This document shows positions 7,328-14,409 of a DNA stretch of 41,600 nucleotides, piece after piece; the first letter of the stretch is position 1, and every line of letters starts with the position of its first letter. Position numbers and translations under genes: made by a program. The DNA comes from Moorena bouillonii PNG (GTDB taxonomy: Bacteria; Cyanobacteriota; Cyanobacteriia; Cyanobacteriales; Coleofasciculaceae): assembly GCF_001942495.1 (NCBI RefSeq), contig NZ_MKZS01000001.1:3218370-3259969 (forward strand), written 5' to 3'. The notes under the pieces are model-generated. The model ran no database searches and was not told the origin of the DNA. It worked only from the letters and a program-made list of their open reading frames with translations.

Positions 7328-10324
7328 TTAGCTCCTCTGTTTCCCTGTTCCCGACTTCTGCAAGAAGTCTAATAATCCTAGCCAGCAATCTTCCAGCAGG
7401 CTATACAATACTGGTACAACAATCAAACTCAATAACGTAGACGTAAGCAATCCACCAATAATTGCCACAGCCATCGGTTGTCGCAATTCTGCTCCTGCGC
7501 CAAATCCCAATGCCAAGGGCAACATTGCCAAAATTGTCGAAGCAGTAGTCATTATAATCGGTCGCAAACGCACCACTCCCGTTTCCAGAATTGCCTCAGT
7601 GCGACTTAAACCAGCTCGACGAAGTTGGTTAACATAATCCATTAGCAAAAGGGCATTTTTGTCAAGTAGTCCCAGCAAAAAAATTAGACCAATCAGGGAA
7701 ATCATGCCAAAATCACTCTGGGTGATCAGAAGTGCCAGCATTGCTCCCACAATAGATAAAGGCAACGACAAGCCCACCACCATCGGTTCTAACAATCGAC
7801 CAAAAGGCAAAATCAGCACTAACAGCATACAGGTAACAGACAAGGTCAAGGTGCCAGCAAAACTCCCCAGCACATGACTACTAAGAGCCGAATCCCCCCA
7901 CAGTTGTAACCTCACACCATCCGGTAAAACCATTTTGGCAACCTTTACCACCTCCTCAGTGGCATCTCCCAATCCTTGACCCTGGTTAAGGCTAGCACGA
8001 ACATAAACCCCTCGCTGACCATTAACATGCTCAATCTCAGTAATCCTATTGCTTCGATTATTCTGACCTGTTGCCTCTACATCCACTAATCCTGGTAATG
8101 TCTCAATCCGAGTTTTGAGATCTGCAGCAGTATTGCCTAACACCTCTAAATCATCACCCAATAAAGCAACTTGAACCGGTTTTTGAGTAGGTAGTTCGAT
8201 AAACTGAATATCTTCAACACTAGTAGTTACACCAGAAATCTTCGGCAAAGCAGCCCGCATTTTTTCCTGAACCTGAGCAGTAGTATATTGGCGATTACGT
8301 TTAAGTTTGACCTGAAGGTTACCTTTGTTGGGATCACCCTGTACCCCCACAACCGTATATACCGATTCCACTTCAGGAAAAGCCAACACCGCCTCTTCCA
8401 ACTGCTTAGCCACCTGCTCAGATTGCTTCAGTACCAATTGCATCCCTTTTTTAATCGGAAATAGACCATTAAACCCTGACTTTGATAGTTTTGCTTTTGA
8501 TAGTTGTGGTTTTACCTGCTCCCTAAGGTCTGAATTAGTATCTAAATTAGTATCTAAATTAGTATCTGAATTAGTATCTGAATTAGTATCTGAATTAGTA
8601 TCTGAATTACTTAATGGCTTTGACTCCTCACTATTAGTATCAAACCCTCCTAAATTCAGAATCTGATCAATTAAATCACCAAATTGAGAGGCACTAGGCA
8701 TCTGAGGCAACGGTGCCGTATAGGTAATCATAAATTCCCCTCGGTCTAGGGTAGGAATAAACCCCTGAGGAATTAGGGGAATCAGAGAAATCCCAGCTAT
8801 AAAGCTCAATACCGCTAATCCCACTACAAATTTCCGATGCCCCAGGGACCAGCGCAGCAAATCAGGGTACTTAAGATTAGACCTCAACCAAAAGTCAAAA
8901 ACTACTCTCGATAATTTTTCCGTGTTTACTGTTCCCTGTTTACTGTTCCCTGTTCCCTGTTCCCTTTTCCCCTGCCTAGGTTTAAGCCAATAAACCGCAA
9001 GAACTGGGCACAAGGTGCGAGCAACTAGCAAAGAGGTAAGAACTGCTGCCGAAACCGTCAGACCAAAGGGTTTAAAGAACTGTCCTAAGTTACCACCCAT
9101 TAAACCAACCGGTAGAAATACCGCCACAATGGTCAAAGTAGAAGCAGAAACCGTCAGACCAATTTCATTAGTAGCAGAAAGAGCAGCTTGTCGAGGAGAC
9201 TCCCCAGCCTCCAGGTGCCGAGAAATGTTCTCGACTTCTACAATGGCATCATCAATGATAATTCCAATTACCAGAGCCAAAGCTAACAGAGTAATGGTTT
9301 CCAGATTGAACCCATAGATAGCCATCACGATAGCCGTTCCCAGTAGGGAAATTGGAATTGCCAAGGCAGTAATTAGGGTGGCACGCCAGTTACGCAAGAA
9401 AGTAAAAATTACCAACACTGCCAGAACAATTGCCAGTACTAAACCATCAATAGTAGATTGAGTGGCTTCCCGGATATAGTTAGCTTGAGTGACTGCTAAG
9501 ACTAACTGCACCTCTGGCAAACTGGCTTGTAGCCTTTGCACCGCTTCCTCTACCCGACTAACCACATCTAAGGTGTTAGCATCACCCCCTTTGATCACCT
9601 GAAAAGCCAAAGCTTCCTGTCCATTGAAGCGAATCCGAGTCGGGGTAATGGGTATGGGAGATTCGGGATTATCTCGCTGCTGTTCCTCCTTAATAATTTC
9701 TGGTGCTTGTTTGGTCAACTCTGAGCCAGAATTGAGAGCCGTAAACGTAGTTTCCCCCCCTCCCAACAAATTGACTTTCAGAACTCCTGGAAGTTGAGCA
9801 ATCTCTGGTAAAATACTAGTCTTAGCAATCTCAGCTAATTGCTTCAGGTCTTTAGTATCACTCTTGATGGTGTAGCTAACCGCAGAGGATTCGTTCAAAT
9901 TGAAGGGAATGACCTGAAAGGTTGCACCTTCAGGAAGAGCAATCTGCCACAGTGTCTTTTCAACCTCCCTTGAAGAGGAGTTGAGATCGGTTCCGACATC
10001 GAAATAGAGGGTAACTACTGTTCGACCAGGGTAGGTTGAGGAAACCATCTGATCGAGTCCTGCCAAAGGCAAAAGCCTTTCCTCAATCCGTTGAGTCACT
10101 TTCTGCTCCGTTTCCACGGCAGTCTCCAATGGCACTTGAGCATTTACCACCACCACCGGAAACGTAATATCGGGGAATAGGGCATACTTAAGGGAACTGA
10201 ACGCCAAAAGCCCAGCCACAACCATTGCGATCCAAAAACTGATGGTTACTCGGGAATACTTAATGGCTAACCGAGAAATATTGAACCGCTCTCGTAAGAC
10301 CTTGAGGGAACTCAACTTGACCAT
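7328..10324 (-). CDS. RND efflux permease (AcrB/HAE-1-like) with repeat insertions
   Basis: A 998-residue inner-membrane, proton-driven exporter of the AcrB/MexF type. It has the N-terminal membrane segment followed by LFPDITFPVVVV, the paired aspartates of the proton relay in GIIIDDAIVEVENISRH, and the matching lysine in LLDKNALLLMDY of the second half. The family normally works with a periplasmic adaptor and outer-membrane channel, neither of which is adjacent. Two low-complexity insertions look foreign: residues about 450-467 (rich in Q, G, T, N) are encoded by TGTTCCC-type heptamers (8931-8965), and residues about 570-598 (DTNS repeats) by a 12-bp tandem repeat (8529-8612). The frame stays open through both. 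It is not HpnN, which has a different RND architecture. It heads a likely operon with hpnA. Confidence 0.88.
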   Translation of the reverse strand: MVKLSSLKVLRERFNISRLAIKYSRVTISFWIAMVVAGLLAFSSLKYALFPDITFPVVVVNAQVPLETAVETEQKVTQRIEERLLPLAGLDQMVSSTYPGRTVVTLYFDVGTDLNSSSREVEKTLWQIALPEGATFQVIPFNLNESSAVSYTIKSDTKDLKQLAEIAKTSILPEIAQLPGVLKVNLLGGGETTFTALNSGSELTKQAPEIIKEEQQRDNPESPIPITPTRIRFNGQEALAFQVIKGGDANTLDVVSRVEEAVQRLQASLPEVQLVLAVTQANYIREATQSTIDGLVLAIVLAVLVIFTFLRNWRATLITALAIPISLLGTAIVMAIYGFNLETITLLALALVIGIIIDDAIVEVENISRHLEAGESPRQAALSATNEIGLTVSASTLTIVAVFLPVGLMGGNLGQFFKPFGLTVSAAVLTSLLVARTLCPVLAVYWLKPRQGKREQGTGNSKQGTVNTEKLSRVVFDFWLRSNLKYPDLLRWSLGHRKFVVGLAVLSFIAGISLIPLIPQGFIPTLDRGEFMITYTAPLPQMPSASQFGDLIDQILNLGGFDTNSEESKPLSNSDTNSDTNSDTNSDTNLDTNLDTNSDLREQVKPQLSKAKLSKSGFNGLFPIKKGMQLVLKQSEQVAKQLEEAVLAFPEVESVYTVVGVQGDPNKGNLQVKLKRNRQYTTAQVQEKMRAALPKISGVTTSVEDIQFIELPTQKPVQVALLGDDLEVLGNTAADLKTRIETLPGLVDVEATGQNNRSNRITEIEHVNGQRGVYVRASLNQGQGLGDATEEVVKVAKMVLPDGVRLQLWGDSALSSHVLGSFAGTLTLSVTCMLLVLILPFGRLLEPMVVGLSLPLSIVGAMLALLITQSDFGMISLIGLIFLLGLLDKNALLLMDYVNQLRRAGLSRTEAILETGVVRLRPIIMTTASTILAMLPLALGFGAGAELRQPMAVAIIGGLLTSTLLSLIVVPVLYSLLEDCWLGLLDFLQKSGTGKQRS
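8529..8612. repeat. 12-bp tandem repeat inside the RND permease gene
   Basis: About seven copies of a TATCTGAATTAG / TATCTAAATTAG unit sit within the coding region. On the coding strand they specify repeated D-T-N-S or D-T-N-L tetrapeptides. Twelve bases keep the frame, so copy number can change without disrupting the protein. Confidence 0.9.
8931..8965. repeat. TGTTCCC heptamers inside the RND permease gene
   Basis: Five imperfect TGTTCCC/TGTTTAC heptamers lie in the reading frame. The same unit is intergenic at 6318-6351 and at the 3' end of this gene (7341-7351), so this looks like spread of an intergenic repeat into a cytoplasmic loop of the permease. Confidence 0.8.
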
Positions 10325-10501
10325 TGAAGAGAATTATGTTAATTCACTGCTTCCTTAGGATATACTAGGAGCGATCGGCTATAAGATCGGATTAGATTAT
10401 CAAGACATGGGATTGACCCAGTAGCGCCACACTTGGCGAACACATTTGTTAGCTGTCCGGTAAAAGAAGCCCCACGTCTCAATCCGCAAGGATGAGCGTT
10501 T

Positions 10502-10585
10502 AAAGTTACCGTAAGGATAGTGGAGCCTTTATGGTTAGTCGGCTATGAGTAAAAGGGTTAAAACTTTGCCGATTTTGGCTCCACT
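10502..10585 (+). repeat. Stem-loop repeat family, copy A
   Basis: A perfect 9-bp stem AGTGGAGCC / GGCTCCACT (10519-10527 with 10577-10585) encloses an inner stem TCGGC / GCCGA (10539-10543 with 10568-10572). The left flank AAAGTTACCGTAAG and loop parts GTTAGTCGGC and AAAAGGGTTAAAACTTT recur in copies B (37894-37983) and C (38274-38413). Its mobility, or whether it is transcribed, is unknown. Confidence 0.75.
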
Positions 10586-10605
10586 AACAATCAGGTTTCG
10601 TCTCC

Positions 10606-10686
10606 AGGGATGAATTTTACACAGAGTCTTTCGGCTCAGGGAAACGAGCTATTAAGCTCCTGAGTAATTCGGAGCAAGTCATCCCT
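10606..10686 (+). other. Possible structured RNA or cruciform, function unknown
   Basis: The ends AGGGATGA and TCATCCCT pair perfectly (8 bp) around an 81-base region. Inside are CTCAGG / CCTGAG and GAGCT / AGCTC, which stack into a second hairpin. The multi-helix layout suggests a folded RNA, but tRNA hallmarks (T-loop TTCRA, proper acceptor length) are missing and I recognise no known RNA class. Confidence 0.35.
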
Positions 10687-10766
10687 CTACGATCGGCTTC
10701 CTGTTGAAGTTGCCTTTTTTCAAAGCTGGTAAGTCTAATCATTAAGTTTTTATCTTTCATTTTGCA

Positions 10767-10795
10767 TTGACACATGTAAAGACGACTGATATACT
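10767..10795 (+). promoter_or_regulatory. Sigma-70 type promoter of tnpB
   Basis: TTGACA (10767-10772) and TATACT (10790-10795) are separated by exactly 17 bases, close to the consensus. The site lies 33 bp before the tnpB ATG, and AGGAG (10814-10818) provides a ribosome site 9 bases from the start. Confidence 0.75.
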
Positions 10796-10827
10796 AATCA
10801 TAGGTCGATAAATAGGAGATAGCAATA

Positions 10828-12078
10828 ATGAGAGCAGCGTACCAGTACCGATTAAGGTTGACCAAATCACAGGAAGTAGAAATAGAGAAATGGTTGGACA
10901 TGCTCCGACACCAATACAATTATTTACTTGCCGACAGATTCAACTGGTACGAGCAAAATCGTTGTTCTATTAACTCCTGTCCTTTAGTTTGTTACTTACC
11001 AGACTTAAGAAATAATCCTGATTATTTTTCCCAAAAGAAAACCCTACCTCAGTTAAAGAAGGATAGACCTTGGTACAAGGTGGTTCAATCTCAAGTCCTG
11101 CAAGACTGTGTTAAGAGAGTCGATCTAGCTTTTAAGCGGTTCTTGAAAGGAGACAGTAACGGAAAAAAGAGCGGCAGGCCGAGGTTTAAAGGAAAAAACA
11201 GGTACAAGTCTTTTACATTCCCTTCTCTTTCTAAAAATCCTATAAATGGCAACATTATGACTCTCCCGAAGTTTGGAAAAGTCAAAATGATTTATCATCG
11301 ACCTATTCCAGAAGGCTTTAAAGTAAAGACAGCCACTATAACCCGAAAAGCTGATGGGTACTATGTTACGCTATCAATCCAAGATGATTCTGTTCCGGAT
11401 ATTATCCCAGTAGATAGCGCTTCTAACCCTGTTGGGATAGATATGGGTCTCAAGTCGTTCTTAGTCAAGTCCGATGGTTCCGAGGTGCCAATCCCTCAAT
11501 ACTATCGGAAAGCTCAAAAGCGACTAAAGAAAATCCAAAAAGCTGTCAGCAGATCTAAGAAAGGTAGTAACAATAGAAAGAAAGTTGTAACTAAACTGGG
11601 TAAAGCTCATAAAAAGGTAGCTGATACCAGGAAAGATTTTCATTTTAAGACAGCTAAAGAGCTTCTAGACAATCACGACCTAGTGGCTCACGAAAAGTTG
11701 AACATAAAAGGTTTGGCTAAGACTAAAATGGCCAAATCTGTATTGGATGCTGGTTGGGGTCAATTCCTGTCTATCCTGTCAACCAAAGCCGTTCGCGTAG
11801 CGTGGCCTACGGCCATAAATGCTGGGTTACTCACGGTTGCAGTGAATCCTCGAAATACTAGCCAAAACTGTTCTAATTGTGGAACAAAAGTACCCAAGAA
11901 GTTGAAAGACCGCATCCATTCTTGTCCTCACTGTGGATATACAGCAGATAGGGATGTAAATGCGGCAATCAATATATTAAAGTTGGCGGTAGGGCATTCC
12001 GTCGGTAGTAAAGCTTTCCGAGTATCCGAAGCGTTAGCTGGAGTTGGAAAGAAGCCCACACTCACCTTTTCAGGTTGA
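10828..12078 (+). CDS. tnpB: IS200/IS605-type TnpB (RNA-guided endonuclease), stand-alone
   Basis: A 416-residue TnpB. It has the N-terminal helix-turn-helix-like domain (YRLRLTKSQEVEIEKWL), a RuvC-like nuclease with all three acidic positions present (D205 in GIDMGLKSF, E289 in AHEKLNIKGL, D374/D376 in TADRDVNAAINI) and a four-cysteine zinc finger (NCSNCG ... SCPHCGY). TnpB proteins cut DNA guided by an RNA (omegaRNA) made from the element's right end. No TnpA transposase is nearby, so the element cannot move by itself. Residues 322-329 (VRVAWPTA) are an extra segment encoded by a 24-bp palindromic repeat; apart from it the spacing matches the second TnpB in this window. The nuclease may be active, although the insertion lies between the second acidic residue and the zinc finger. 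Confidence 0.93.
   Translation: MRAAYQYRLRLTKSQEVEIEKWLDMLRHQYNYLLADRFNWYEQNRCSINSCPLVCYLPDLRNNPDYFSQKKTLPQLKKDRPWYKVVQSQVLQDCVKRVDLAFKRFLKGDSNGKKSGRPRFKGKNRYKSFTFPSLSKNPINGNIMTLPKFGKVKMIYHRPIPEGFKVKTATITRKADGYYVTLSIQDDSVPDIIPVDSASNPVGIDMGLKSFLVKSDGSEVPIPQYYRKAQKRLKKIQKAVSRSKKGSNNRKKVVTKLGKAHKKVADTRKDFHFKTAKELLDNHDLVAHEKLNIKGLAKTKMAKSVLDAGWGQFLSILSTKAVRVAWPTAINAGLLTVAVNPRNTSQNCSNCGTKVPKKLKDRIHSCPHCGYTADRDVNAAINILKLAVGHSVGSKAFRVSEALAGVGKKPTLTFSG
11791..11814 (+). repeat. 24-bp palindromic repeat inserted in frame in tnpB
   Basis: The unit begins GTTCGCGTAGCG and ends TGGCCTACGGCC; it starts on a codon boundary (codon 322) and encodes VRVAWPTA. The reverse complement of nearly the same unit is intergenic at 37994-38017 (GGCC-TTT-GGCC core instead of GGCC-GTA-GGCC), and relatives occur near 25671, 29850 and 32750. 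Confidence 0.9.
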
Positions 12079-12097
12079 GTGTGGGAGTATGTCACCA
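12040..12097 (+). mobile_element. Right end of the first TnpB element (predicted omegaRNA 3' end)
   Basis: After the tnpB stop region a hairpin CCCACACTCA ... TGAGTGTGGG is bracketed by GAAGCCC on the left and GGGAGTATGTCAC on the right. The same GAAGCCC-hairpin-GGGAGKATGTCAC layout closes the second TnpB element at about 35728-35775. In IS605-type elements the bases just after this end act as guide; here they would begin with CAATGGATACAG. The exact boundary is inferred. Confidence 0.6.
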
Positions 12098-12673
12098 ATG
12101 GATACAGCTCTAGACCAAGCGATTGAGTTCTTAACAAGCCCATCGGTTACACCACCGACCTCATCAGCTGTAGTCGAGGCACTACTTCAGGCAGAGACAA
12201 CTGCTAAACGAACCAAAGTCAGCCATGGCTATTCACAACTGATCGGAACTTGGCGACTAGGGTTTATTACCGGAACAAAGCGATCGCGCCAACGAGCAGG
12301 GGTGATTTTGGGTAGCGGACGATTTCTGCCAAAGTGGATCAAGATTCACCTATCCTACTCCCCATCAGAGTCTTCTCAAGACCAAGGAACGGTTCAAAAT
12401 GCTGTTCAATTTGGACCGATTCAGATAGTTCTCACCGGTCCTACGAAGTTTTATCCTAAGACGAATATCTTAGCTTTCGACTTTAGTCAAATCAGGATAT
12501 CGTTATCTGGTCTAACACTTTATCAAGGTTACATTAAAGGTGGACAAGACCGGGAAACTAGGTTCTATGAGCAACCCTTGAAAGAACAAGCATTCTTCAC
12601 CTACTTTCTCGTGGAAAACCGTTGCATTGCTGCTAGAGGTCGGGGAGGAGGTTTAGCTATTTGGAGCAAGTAA
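12098..12673 (+). CDS. Plastid lipid-associated protein/fibrillin (PAP) domain protein
   Basis: The 191-residue product resembles cyanobacterial PAP/fibrillin proteins. The lipocalin-like core is suggested by LIGTWRLGFITGTKRSRQRAG, the GRFLPKWIKI strand, TKFYPKTNILAFDFSQIRISLSG split over several strands, and a C-terminal RGRGGGLAIWSK, close to the usual PAP ending. Fibrillins bind lipophilic molecules around thylakoids; a precise role is not known here. I prefer the ATG at 12098 (MDTALDQAIEFL); the ATG at 12089 (MSPMDT) lies inside the TnpB element's right end. The element thus ends only a few bases before the start, and must have displaced whatever promoter and ribosome site the gene had. 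It converges on aat with 12 bp between stops. Confidence 0.75.
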   Translation: MDTALDQAIEFLTSPSVTPPTSSAVVEALLQAETTAKRTKVSHGYSQLIGTWRLGFITGTKRSRQRAGVILGSGRFLPKWIKIHLSYSPSESSQDQGTVQNAVQFGPIQIVLTGPTKFYPKTNILAFDFSQIRISLSGLTLYQGYIKGGQDRETRFYEQPLKEQAFFTYFLVENRCIAARGRGGGLAIWSK

Positions 12674-12685
12674 GCCCTAGCTAAG

Positions 12686-13270
12686 TTAGATAGGTTCATC
12701 AAAGGAACAGGTTTGTGCTATTGCCTTCTGTAACAGCAGACTATACTCTTGCTCATTTACCGTACAGGCACCAAACCGTTCTAGGTGAGAATTCATCATC
12801 TGAGCATCAAACAGCAAAAAGTTGCGATGGCGCAACCGTTCTACCAACTTAACCATCGCCACCTTTGAGCCCTCCGGAATCCGATAAAACATCGATTCAC
12901 CAATGAACGCTCCACCAATTACAATGCCCAAAATTCCTCCTGCCAGCTGATTTCCCTGCCAAGTTTCAAAACTGTAGGCCCATCCAGCCTTATAAAATTG
13001 CCAATAAATCTCTTTTAGTTCTGGAGAAATCCAAGTAGTTTCACGGTCAGCACAACCAGTCATTACCCCTAAAAAGTCTCGGTTAATGCTGACACTAAAT
13101 CGTTCCTGATTTAGGACACGACGCAGAGATTTAGGATAGCGAAACCGCTCATCCAGAGGAATTATAGCACGTTCGCGGCTTGAGTACCAGCCTAAATTAC
13201 CAGTATCATCTGCCATCAGGAAATAGCCTTGAGCATACCCTTGAATTAAGTAATCAGTATCGATTTCCAT
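12686..13270 (-). CDS. aat: Leucyl/phenylalanyl-tRNA--protein transferase
   Basis: Aat transfers Leu or Phe from the aminoacyl-tRNA to the N-terminus of proteins starting with Arg or Lys, marking them for ClpAP-type degradation by the N-end rule. The 194-residue protein shows the family pattern: [25 protein letters not shown] near the N-terminus and the conserved [25 protein letters not shown] core (written here as two adjoining pieces of one stretch), then [17 protein letters not shown]. It is slightly shorter than the E. coli enzyme (234) owing to a trimmed N-terminus, which is normal in cyanobacteria. Confidence 0.93.
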   Translation of the reverse strand: MEIDTDYLIQGYAQGYFLMADDTGNLGWYSSRERAIIPLDERFRYPKSLRRVLNQERFSVSINRDFLGVMTGCADRETTWISPELKEIYWQFYKAGWAYSFETWQGNQLAGGILGIVIGGAFIGESMFYRIPEGSKVAMVKLVERLRHRNFLLFDAQMMNSHLERFGACTVNEQEYSLLLQKAIAQTCSFDEPI

Positions 13271-13594
13271 TAACAGAAAGAAGTGTGTAAGGAAGAACTA
13301 ACTTAGTTAATTAAAATTAAACGTAACATACTAGCGGTTAACACTTCTGTACAAAAAAATTTGCTTTAAATAAATGAGGTTTATTACCTAGATTAAGGGG
13401 TCTAACTAAGTTAGTTTTAACAAACCCGGTTTTTTGACAAAGTTCTCCCCCGTCTCCCCAATCTGCCCACTCTTCCCCCTCTTCCCTTTCCACTTTCCCT
13501 TTTCCCCTAATCGTGGCAAGCTGTTGATGATTCAAGGTTGATTGGCAACAAGTGCTGTATTGGTTCGGTTCCCCCCTACTGGAGAGATAAAGTC
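13271..13594. other. Gap between aat and the TerB-like gene
   Basis: No gene found. It carries AT-rich sequence next to aat and a 65-base run almost only of pyrimidines on the plus strand (about 13443-13507, CCCCCTCTTCCCTTTCC type). The divergent arrangement means both flanking genes should have promoters here. Confidence 0.5.
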
Positions 13595-14023
13595 ATGGTT
13601 ACAAATTCTAGTGTCAAACAGTTGCTCAAAATTTTAATCGGTGCCGCCTGGATAGACGGTAAAGTTCAAGCAGAGGAACGGGAATATCTGTATAAAGTCG
13701 CCAAGGAATATGGAGTTGCTGACGACCCAGAGATTAAACCGTTACTGTATGAACTCAAAGCTGTGTCAGCAGATGAATGCTACAGTTGGGTGGAAGAGTA
13801 TTTAGGCGATCGCCCTAGTCCAGAAGACTATCAGCGCTTGGTTGAAGCCCTCAGTGCCTTAATTTATAGCGATGGGCTGGTAGACACAGAAGAAGCCAAA
13901 CTTCTGAATCGCTTGCAGTTACTCGACCCCAGCAGTCCATCTCAGCAGTCGAGTAGTCAAAAAGTACTCAAAGCAATTCAAAAAATTTACCGCCGCTGGA
14001 TTAATAAGCAGTTTACTGATTGA
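13595..14023 (+). CDS. TerB-like (tellurite resistance/DjlA-type) helical protein
   Basis: The 142-residue product matches the TerB-like all-helical fold: a first helical unit with KILIGAAWIDGKVQAEEREYL and a second with LIYSDGLVDTEEAKLLNRL. Each holds the acidic 'A-x-x-DG-x-x-xxEE' pattern characteristic of TerB-type metal-binding domains. Despite the family name, tellurite resistance cannot be inferred; cyanobacterial members are of unknown role. I chose the ATG at 13595 because GGAGAG lies 9 bases upstream and similarity begins there; an upstream in-frame start at 13538 would add 19 unlikely residues. It seems monocistronic. Confidence 0.8.
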   Translation: MVTNSSVKQLLKILIGAAWIDGKVQAEEREYLYKVAKEYGVADDPEIKPLLYELKAVSADECYSWVEEYLGDRPSPEDYQRLVEALSALIYSDGLVDTEEAKLLNRLQLLDPSSPSQQSSSQKVLKAIQKIYRRWINKQFTD

Positions 14024-14409
14024 TTACTGCCTCAGTAGGTCAGTGGGTAACTGTGTTATAGCTTACTTCTGACTTCTGACTTCTGACTTCTTACTTGCCC
14101 GTAGCGCTATACCCAGCAATTCTAGCTTTAGGGTCACCCTGAGCACTCTCCTACTAAACTCCACAGGCGGTTAAGCTGTCACCCCACCCCCTTGGGCTAA
14201 TGTGACAATTTTTGATCTGGCAAGTGGTTGGCAACTCATGGAATGTTACTAGCGTCAAATTACTCAGATTGTGCCGAAATGATTGCTATTAAACAGGCAT
14301 AATCTGGTTTTTTATGCTTATTTTTAGCAAAAAAAACAATTTTATTGAACCTAGGAACATCTAGCATCTGATTGGTTCTATTTACTTAAGAACACATTAA
14401 TTTAAGAGA
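14024..14409. other. Gap upstream of the SLH gene, with ACTTCTG heptamers
   Basis: About four ACTTCTG heptamers lie at 14063-14095. The remaining sequence is AT-rich toward the SLH gene, with a long leader (TTATTTTTAGCAAAAAAAACAATTT type, near 14320). No coding sequence is seen. Confidence 0.55.

Larger units (their letters stand above)
10325..10827. other. 503-bp gap upstream of tnpB: structured, no protein gene
   Basis: No coding sequence is seen. From left to right it contains the RND permease upstream region, an AAGAAGCCCCACG sequence near 10464 that looks like the start of an insertion-element right end, the stem-loop family member at 10502-10585, a second structured block at 10606-10686, and the tnpB promoter at 10767-10795. 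Confidence 0.6.

Noticed and set aside
7328..10324. HpnN hopanoid transporter
   Set aside because: Position next to hpnA suggested it, but the motifs (LFPDITFPVVVV, DDAIVEVENISR, K in LLDKNALLLMDY) are those of AcrB-type drug exporters.
10502..10585. Integron attC site
   Set aside because: The folded palindrome invited this idea, but no RYYYAAC/GTTRRRY core pair is present and no integrase or cassette structure is seen.
10606..10686. tRNA gene
   Set aside because: Length is near that of a tRNA, but there is no T-loop TTCRA motif, no clear anticodon arm and the closing stem is 8 bp with no CCA or discriminator context.
13595..14023. Tellurite resistance determinant
   Set aside because: Only the TerB-like fold is supported; no ter operon (terC, terD, terE) is present.
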